A stretch of DNA of 27,653 nucleotides, taken from Saccoglossus kowalevskii. Its lineage: Eukaryota; Hemichordata; Enteropneusta; Harrimaniidae. Numbering within the stretch: the first letter of the stretch is position 1; each line of letters opens with the position of its first letter. Shown piece after piece: positions 22,730 through 27,653 of this stretch. Location: assembly GCF_000003605.2 (NCBI RefSeq), contig NW_003123407.1, positions 678,233 through 705,885 on the forward strand, written 5' to 3'. A program made the translations under genes and the position numbers. The notes below the pieces were generated by a model. It was not told where the DNA came from and ran no database searches. It saw nothing but the letters and a program-made list of their open reading frames with translations.

Positions 22730-24133
22730 ATGTCAGACGACGAGCCTCAGATCAATTTTGATCTCAATTTTAAATGAGACCAGCTGGGTGAAATTGACGC
22801 TACTGATGAAGAACTTCTTCAAGCTACAATTGATTAGGATCAACAGAACGCTGGCGTTAATAACGAGCCAGATCAACAAATGCCGGTGTCTGCCGAAGGG
22901 CAAAGATTCCCCGAATTCTCTGAAGAAATGATCGATTGCAGCAAAAAAAATAAAGTGAATACTAACGCCTCCAAAATATGGGTTGTGAAATTACTCAAAT
23001 GTAAGTGTGATAAAAATCACAATTAAAAAAATAACATATCGTAACTATAGTTTGTACCGGCGAACACCGCCATTTTCGTTTTCTGCGTTGAACGTTTGAC
23101 CCCCATGATGACCCAATTTCCGTACTAAAATTATGTTTTTTTTGTTTTGTTTTTTGTATAGTGTGGTGTTCTGTACGGAAAATCGACCCAGACTTCGAAA
23201 TGGTGGAAGTGCAAAAGCTGGCAAAAATAATGAAGCATGTTTATGCCGAGATCAGGGCTAGAGACGGAAAGAATACAGCATAAAAAGCTACGCTGGAATT
23301 CGAGCAGCAATCAATCGCCACGTAACCAATGTTCCATTCAATCGCCCCATTAACATTATCAAAGATCGGGAATTCCAAACGGCCAATAATGTATTGATAG
23401 GAAAAGTAAAAAGTTTGAAGCGGGAGGGGAAAGATAAAATCCAAACGGTTATCAGTGCGGGAGACATGAGTAAGATATTTACCTGAGGTGTCCCTTTTAC
23501 GTTTGATGTGGTTTTATGTAGAGTTTTTCTTTTGCCGAAGAAGAAAGTTTTATTTTAAAGAAAGATGACAGGGGATGGGATTATATCACTTTCGCATTTT
23601 TGGAAGTAACCAAACACCACCCCGGGGTTTTGAAGGGTGATTTTGAATCAGAGAAACGGATGTACAAAACATACTTCCCACTTTGTCACCCAAGCAAAAA
23701 TGCTTTTTTCCAGCGGCCTATTAGTAATTTTAGAGGTAGGGAAACAACATGGTATACAAACGCTCCTTTGGGTCACATTACTTTGGGGAAAATGATGAAA
23801 AAAATATCAGTGGCCGCAGAGTTGTGCATGCTGTACACTAACCACTGTGTGAGAGCAACCACCATAAAATCATTTAACGACGCTGCAATACCAACACAGA
23901 TAATCATGAAATTTAGTGGCCATCGGAATGAAGGGAGTATCAGGAGTTACTGTCGCGACAGTTCTGGTGAACAAAACCGTCAGTATAGTGACATTTTAAT
24001 GTCAACAGTTAGTGTTCCTACCGTCGATGAGCGTGGTAAAAATAACCTTCCGATGGCACCCAGTTCCAGCGTCGTTCGGCCGTTAACATCGGGCATGGCT
24101 CAAGTAGTGTCAAAGAACTATCTCCACAAGTGA
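22730..24133 (+). pseudogene. Crypton-like tyrosine recombinase (DUF3504/KIAA1958-like), decayed
   Basis: Several frames together trace one protein. The first part (22730-23000) holds R-F-P-E-F-S-E-E-M and the W-V-V-K motif but has stops at 22775 and 22835. A GTAAGT donor at 23001 and an acceptor at 23160 join in phase 1 to 23162, giving L-W-C-S-V-R-K and Y-A-E-I-R-A-R-D-G-K. A frameshift near 23280 leads to I-R-A-A-I-N-R-H, A-N-N-V-L and G-D-M-S-K. About 100-120 bp are then missing, including the region that should hold the first catalytic Arg (F-G-R-R-G-R-E-G in relatives). The last part, open from about 23535, holds F-F-Q-R-P, H-C-V-R-A-T-T, S-G-H-R-N-E-G-S-I-R-S-Y and thus H-x-x-R, the GH motif and the Tyr nucleophile. 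Intact relatives cut and join DNA. This copy should be dead. Confidence 0.75.
23600..24133 (+). pseudogene. C-terminal catalytic part of the DUF3504 recombinase
   Basis: The longest intact frame of the recombinase, 177 residues from an internal Met. The homologous reading actually continues upstream to about 23535 (E-E-E-S-F-I-L-K-K-D-D-R-G), so this Met is not a true start. It contains F-F-Q-R-P, N-H-C-V-R-A-T-T, K-F-S-G-H-R-N-E-G-S and R-S-Y-C-R, the second half of the tyrosine-recombinase active site, then a Ser/Pro/Val-rich tail. It could encode a truncated protein but lacks the first catalytic Arg. Confidence 0.75.
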
Positions 24134-24535
24134 AACGGTGTGCTCAAGCTCAGTTGCCACAGAAAACCAGTTTATAAACTGCAATTTCGGAGACTCTGTA
24201 TATGTGTATACTAGCAATTATATTTCCCCAAAACCAAGCTAAAATCCTCGAAAACGACAACTTAAAAAAATTCAAACCGCCAGGTTCAAATTAACCACTC
24301 TTAATATTTGTTAATGTATTAACCCGCGATATTTATAATGTCGATTCATGTGTATATTTTTTTTCTGTTTTATATTTGTATAAAACTGTTCTATTTATTG
24401 ACGATGTATTTTAAGTAATGAACTTGAACATTTGCAATTTTATAATAATCTGTTCTATTATTTTATCTTGGAATTACAGAGTGTATGATGAGGCCCCAGA
24501 ACGTGATTAAATATTCAACGCTGTCATATTATAAT

Positions 24536-24665
24536 GAGGTTATAAGCGGTCGGGTATTTGGTAGCAGATATAAGACCTCCTAGGGGAAAATTAGTATATT
24601 TGGCGGGAAATAATCACCGAGCGCAGCGATGATACCAAATACCCCCGCGTGCCGTTTATAACCTC
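24536..24665. mobile_element. ~130 bp MITE-like inverted-repeat element
   Basis: The left arm GAGGTTATAAGCGG..CGGGTATTTGGTA (24536-24563) matches the reverse complement of the right arm 24633-24665 with a few changes and a ~5 bp insertion. The core is only ~70 bp and has no coding capacity. It resembles a small non-autonomous DNA transposon, or a transcribed hairpin. No target duplication is certain. Confidence 0.65.
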
Positions 24666-24666
24666 T

Positions 24667-25950
24667 AAATGTTCACAAATTGTGGGTATTGTATCAACAG
24701 TTTAATGTTTATATCTACAGCAAAAAGTAAGTCAATGACACTGTTTTATGCAATTGATAATATCTTTCACAACAAATATATATGTCCTTTTTTTCAAATG
24801 TTACACTCGCACTTCCCTTGTTAATGTGTTTATATGTAGGAATAAATACTTGCTTGATTGTGTGATTTGTTAGTTGTTTGCTATGATTACTGTACAAAAT
24901 AGTGCAAAGTACTTGATCATGAAACGCATCATTGATATATTTTGTTTTCAAAAAATGATAATGTTGATGATTTTTCACCATGTTGTCAGTGTAAATACAT
25001 TTTAAAACGTGTATATGTGGCTTTTTATACATGTTTCTGGTGGAAACACTTTTGAAAAACGTGTTTCTAATGAAAACTTTTTTAATAATGTGTCATGTGC
25101 CAAACCATCCCTGAAATGTTGTAATAAAAGTGTTTTCATAATATACACTTTTCGCAATTAAGCAGATTCTAAACACTTTAAGTATTTTTAAAGTGGGGGC
25201 GAGCTTATAAACACTTTAAATGTGTTATCACAAAACGGTAAATTTTGTTATTTTAAAAAGTAGTGTTGTAAATAACTCATTTGCGATTTTAAGAAAAAAA
25301 ACGCTTAATGTGTTTATATTATAAATCACTTAAAGTGGGATGAAAATATGTTTTAAAAGAATATAGATATACAGTGTAAATTGCTGACGCCTTTAATAAT
25401 CATTTTCTTAATATTTCAATAGCGCCAGGCGTCTGCGAGGTATCATATTTTGAGCATTTGACAAATCTGTTTAGAGATAAAATAAATATTTTTTTTTCAT
25501 TCTACATTTCATATGTTACTGAATCATTTGTCAAGCCAGTTTTAAACGATTGTAATTCTACAGATGTGATATTGTCAATAAAAAAATACCTTGTGTAAAT
25601 GCAAAGATTATTTAGATTTATCTGCTTCGATTGCGAACATTTTCTGACATTTTGAAATATGCGTCAATTTCTATATAATGCACATACTTTGCTATTTACA
25701 CTTCACTTAATAGATTAAACCACCAGTGCTTTTTAAAGAAACCCCAATAACGCAGTGGTTGATACATTCTACTTATGCGCAATGACCGGATATCACTCTC
25801 TGGATTTAACCAGCTGAATAAAAAATAAACCCCAAATCGTGTCACAGGCTCACAGGGCAGCTTAAAAATAAATTGACTTTATTCAAACAGACGCAGTAGC
25901 ATAATGCCATTAACGAAAGATATCTGTATAGCCTTGTAACCGTGGACATT
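24667..25950. other. No gene; AAACACTTT motif cluster at 25030-25350
   Basis: Motifs of the type AAACACTTTAAA and their complements (TTTAAAGTG, AAAGTGTTT) recur several times between about 25030 and 25350 in both orientations. This may be a worn inverted-repeat element. The open frame at 24715-25032 has no domain. The remainder is AT-rich without recognised content. Confidence 0.35.
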
Positions 25951-25954
25951 TATT
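25949..25954 (-). terminator. Candidate polyadenylation signal of the sulfotransferase gene
   Basis: The minus strand reads AATAAA overlapping the outer edge of the MITE, ~140 bases after the stop codon. A second AATAAA lies at 25878-25883. Either could end the transcript. Confidence 0.3.
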
Positions 25955-26080
25955 TAAAGCGGGGAGCCACCTCCAGCGCATGCGCCAGATGGCCACGAGA
26001 CTTTCTTTTTAGCGTGTGTAGTTTTCGTTGCACGGCACTCAATTCCCGCGCGTGCGCAGGTGACGACCGCCCCGCTTTAA
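25954..26080. mobile_element. 127 bp MITE with TTAA ends and CG-rich inverted repeats
   Basis: It begins TTAAAGCGGGG and ends CCCCGCTTTAA, a perfect 11 bp terminal inverted repeat including TTAA on each side. Further inner similarity is also present (..GCGCATGCGCC against CGCGCGTGCGC). TTAA duplication is typical of piggyBac-type transposition, but the TIR could also include these bases, so family assignment is open. It is notably GC- and CpG-rich in an AT-rich window. Confidence 0.75.
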
Positions 26081-26090
26081 CACATGTGTT

Positions 26091-27194
26091 TTATTGTTGG
26101 CGTTTAGAAATTGACTGATACCAATCTACGTTGGTCATTCCCAACTGTTTGCAGAATGTCGTGTTGCTTGTGGAATATTCAATATGTTTCACTCCACTAC
26201 GGTTTCTTTTTGAGATTTTGGACGCGGAGCATCGTGTACTAGTATCAGTGAGTAAAGCACGAAATGTTGCTAACTCAACGTAAAATTCTGATCCCAACCC
26301 ACGGATGTTGCTCCATAGCGTGAAGTTAAAGTAGTTATACATCAACATGTCAGCTCTAGACCACTTATATACATTTCGCCTAAATGTGTTAGTAATCGTG
26401 TCTCGCTTCAGTCGGGTATTCTTAGCTAAATAAACTATATCTTCAAACTCCCAACACATGAGTCTTTTCAGCAAAATCAAGGACTCGTCGAAATATTCAG
26501 CTATAAGAACTAAATCAAATTCCTCGTCTAGTTTGTTAATAGTGTCATTAACAATAGTCTCATTGGCTGTCTGAATGAGTGTCAAACCAAGATCCCTAAT
26601 TTGATTGTTTCTGCTCCCTGCTGTGCCGCCATTTTGGAAATAATTCACGTCTTTCAGAAATGTGTCTATTCCACTTAATACTTCACTCTTGTGATGAAAA
26701 AAGTTCATATGCGATTCGATTTGACTTGCTGGTTCTCTTACAATAGTGATGAATTTTGGTTTCCCCGACATAAACGTGTTTATTGTACGTTTTGCGTATG
26801 TCACGTGACCAGTCAGAATATTGTACATTGGATTCCCAGTACCATTGTAGTGAAGAGGTGGTAAGAATCGACTTGTATTCAGAGCTGTCTTTCTTATGTG
26901 ACCATTGTACATGTTGAATTTACAAATCACAAATGATAGTTTCTTATTGTAACCATAACGACAGATGATACAGTGAAGCGAAGTACTTGCGGTCTTGTGT
27001 GTTTTGATGAATACCACGTTATTTACTGGGTGGCATTTCATAACTGGCAATCTTTGTTTCCTTAATTGCACTGCTTTGTAGAACGGGTATTTACCAGCCG
27101 AAAAATGGAACGATGATTCATTGATATTAATCCATATCAACATAGTTACGGTGATCATCGTGGTTATTATCTGAAATATCAAATATGACACCAA
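26091..27194 (-). CDS. Galactose-3-O-sulfotransferase family protein (GAL3ST-like)
   Basis: This intact single-exon frame encodes 367 residues. Residues 4-21 form an N-terminal membrane anchor, giving a type II Golgi topology. The 5'-phosphosulfate loop is V-F-I-K-T-H-K-T-A-S-T-S (about 61-72) and the 3'-phosphate-binding strand is I-T-I-V-R-E-P-A-S-Q-I-E-S (about 149-161). The family block F-D-L-V-L-I-A-E-Y-F-D-E-S-L-I-L-L-K (226-243) is followed by L-x-C-W-E. It should transfer sulfate from PAPS to O-3 of galactose on glycolipids or glycoproteins; the acceptor cannot be read from sequence. It is slightly shorter than vertebrate members (~400-430). The start is uncertain: TTGATATTTCAG just inside the frame is a good splice acceptor, so translation could begin at Met13 or in an upstream exon. 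Confidence 0.88.
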   Translation of the reverse strand: MVSYLIFQIITTMITVTMLIWININESSFHFSAGKYPFYKAVQLRKQRLPVMKCHPVNNVVFIKTHKTASTSLHCIICRYGYNKKLSFVICKFNMYNGHIRKTALNTSRFLPPLHYNGTGNPMYNILTGHVTYAKRTINTFMSGKPKFITIVREPASQIESHMNFFHHKSEVLSGIDTFLKDVNYFQNGGTAGSRNNQIRDLGLTLIQTANETIVNDTINKLDEEFDLVLIAEYFDESLILLKRLMCWEFEDIVYLAKNTRLKRDTITNTFRRNVYKWSRADMLMYNYFNFTLWSNIRGLGSEFYVELATFRALLTDTSTRCSASKISKRNRSGVKHIEYSTSNTTFCKQLGMTNVDWYQSISKRQQ

Positions 27195-27653
27195 AACAGA
27201 AAGATGGTAAGTTCCTGTTTATTAACATCTCATGTCATCGATGCACACTGGTTATGTTACATGCAAACAATTCTGACATCAGTCAAATTCATCGGTTGTT
27301 CATCGTGCAGACATTGACTTGTCACCATCGGAATAGAAAGCTAAAGTATTTCCTCTGTAGTAAAATAATGTTCAAGTATTTTTAACAAACTTGTTTAATC
27401 GAAAACAAGTGTTAGTATTTTTAAAATGTAAATCCGTTGGAAGAGTGTCTGAGTGATGAAAGTCAATTAACATTTCCGATTGTGACTTTAGCAACAGTTG
27501 AATTTATCTATGATGAAACCAATCCTGGACCAGTGGATAGGAAAACTAAGGTTGTGATAGCAAAGTGCCGCTTACGGTTGCTGTTTTTTTTGTACATATG
27601 ATCCTGCATCATGCAAGTAAATGTATTACAATCAAGTCATGCAATGAATATCA
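27195..27653. other. Upstream of the sulfotransferase; nothing recognised
   Basis: No domain or clear exon is visible. The plus-strand frame at 27185-27385 overlaps the sulfotransferase 5' end and looks accidental. The promoter or an upstream exon of the minus-strand gene may lie here. Confidence 0.4.

Noticed and set aside
24715-25032. 105-residue minus-strand frame
   Set aside because: It has no domain, its composition is that of the surrounding AT-rich DNA, and it overlaps repeat-like sequence.

Overview
The window looks like AT-rich animal nuclear DNA. It has spliced genes with GTAAGT donors, long microsatellites, a nested satellite and the decayed remains of several classes of transposable element. 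The gene families (F-type lectin, galactose-3-O-sulfotransferase family, KIAA1958/DUF3504-like recombinase, GIY-YIG retroelement) fit a lophotrochozoan, most likely a bivalve mollusc. That assignment is inference from family content; there is no rRNA or mitochondrial marker here.

Layout. 1-1,330: simple repeats and a ~280-310 bp duplicated unit containing 'ATGGCC' motifs. 1,398-4,723: a minus-strand Ty3/Gypsy-type LTR retrotransposon with two LTRs, a candidate target-site duplication, a tRNA-Leu-like primer-binding site, a broken gag and a protease; no reverse transcriptase, RNase H or integrase fits between the LTRs. 4,724-6,178: unique and duplicated sequence ending in the 3' end of a GIY-YIG (Penelope-like) retroelement, which abuts a pure ~147 bp (CT)n tract. 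6,370-7,870: no gene seen. 7,870-11,360: a ~3.5 kb satellite array of ~300-370 bp monomers carrying an internal 'TTTGACC..GTGACCTCG' mini-repeat. 11,360-14,480: mostly non-coding, including one copy of a segment that recurs at 20.7-21.4 kb.

14,484-17,809 (minus): the best reconstructed gene. Four exons with mutually compatible phase-1 junctions encode a 264-residue type II membrane protein: short cytoplasmic tail, transmembrane anchor, Thr/Ser-rich N-glycosylatable stalk and a C-terminal F-type (fucolectin) domain with an intact fucose-binding His/Arg/Arg signature. 17,810-22,560: no firm gene; a (TA)n tract lies just before this stretch inside the lectin's first intron, and at 21.34-21.48 kb there is a candidate orphan signal-anchor exon with at least one decayed relative. 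22,730-24,133 (plus): a decayed Crypton-like (DUF3504) tyrosine recombinase with stops, a frameshift and an internal deletion, followed by a ~130 bp hairpin element. 26,091-27,194 (minus): an intact single-exon galactose-3-O-sulfotransferase-family gene, with a 127 bp TTAA-flanked MITE 10 bp beyond its stop codon.

The two intact genes both act on surface glycans: one would bind fucosylated sugars and the other would add sulfate to galactose. Nothing in the sequence shows that they work together. The rest of the window is a record of repeated transposition and local duplication.
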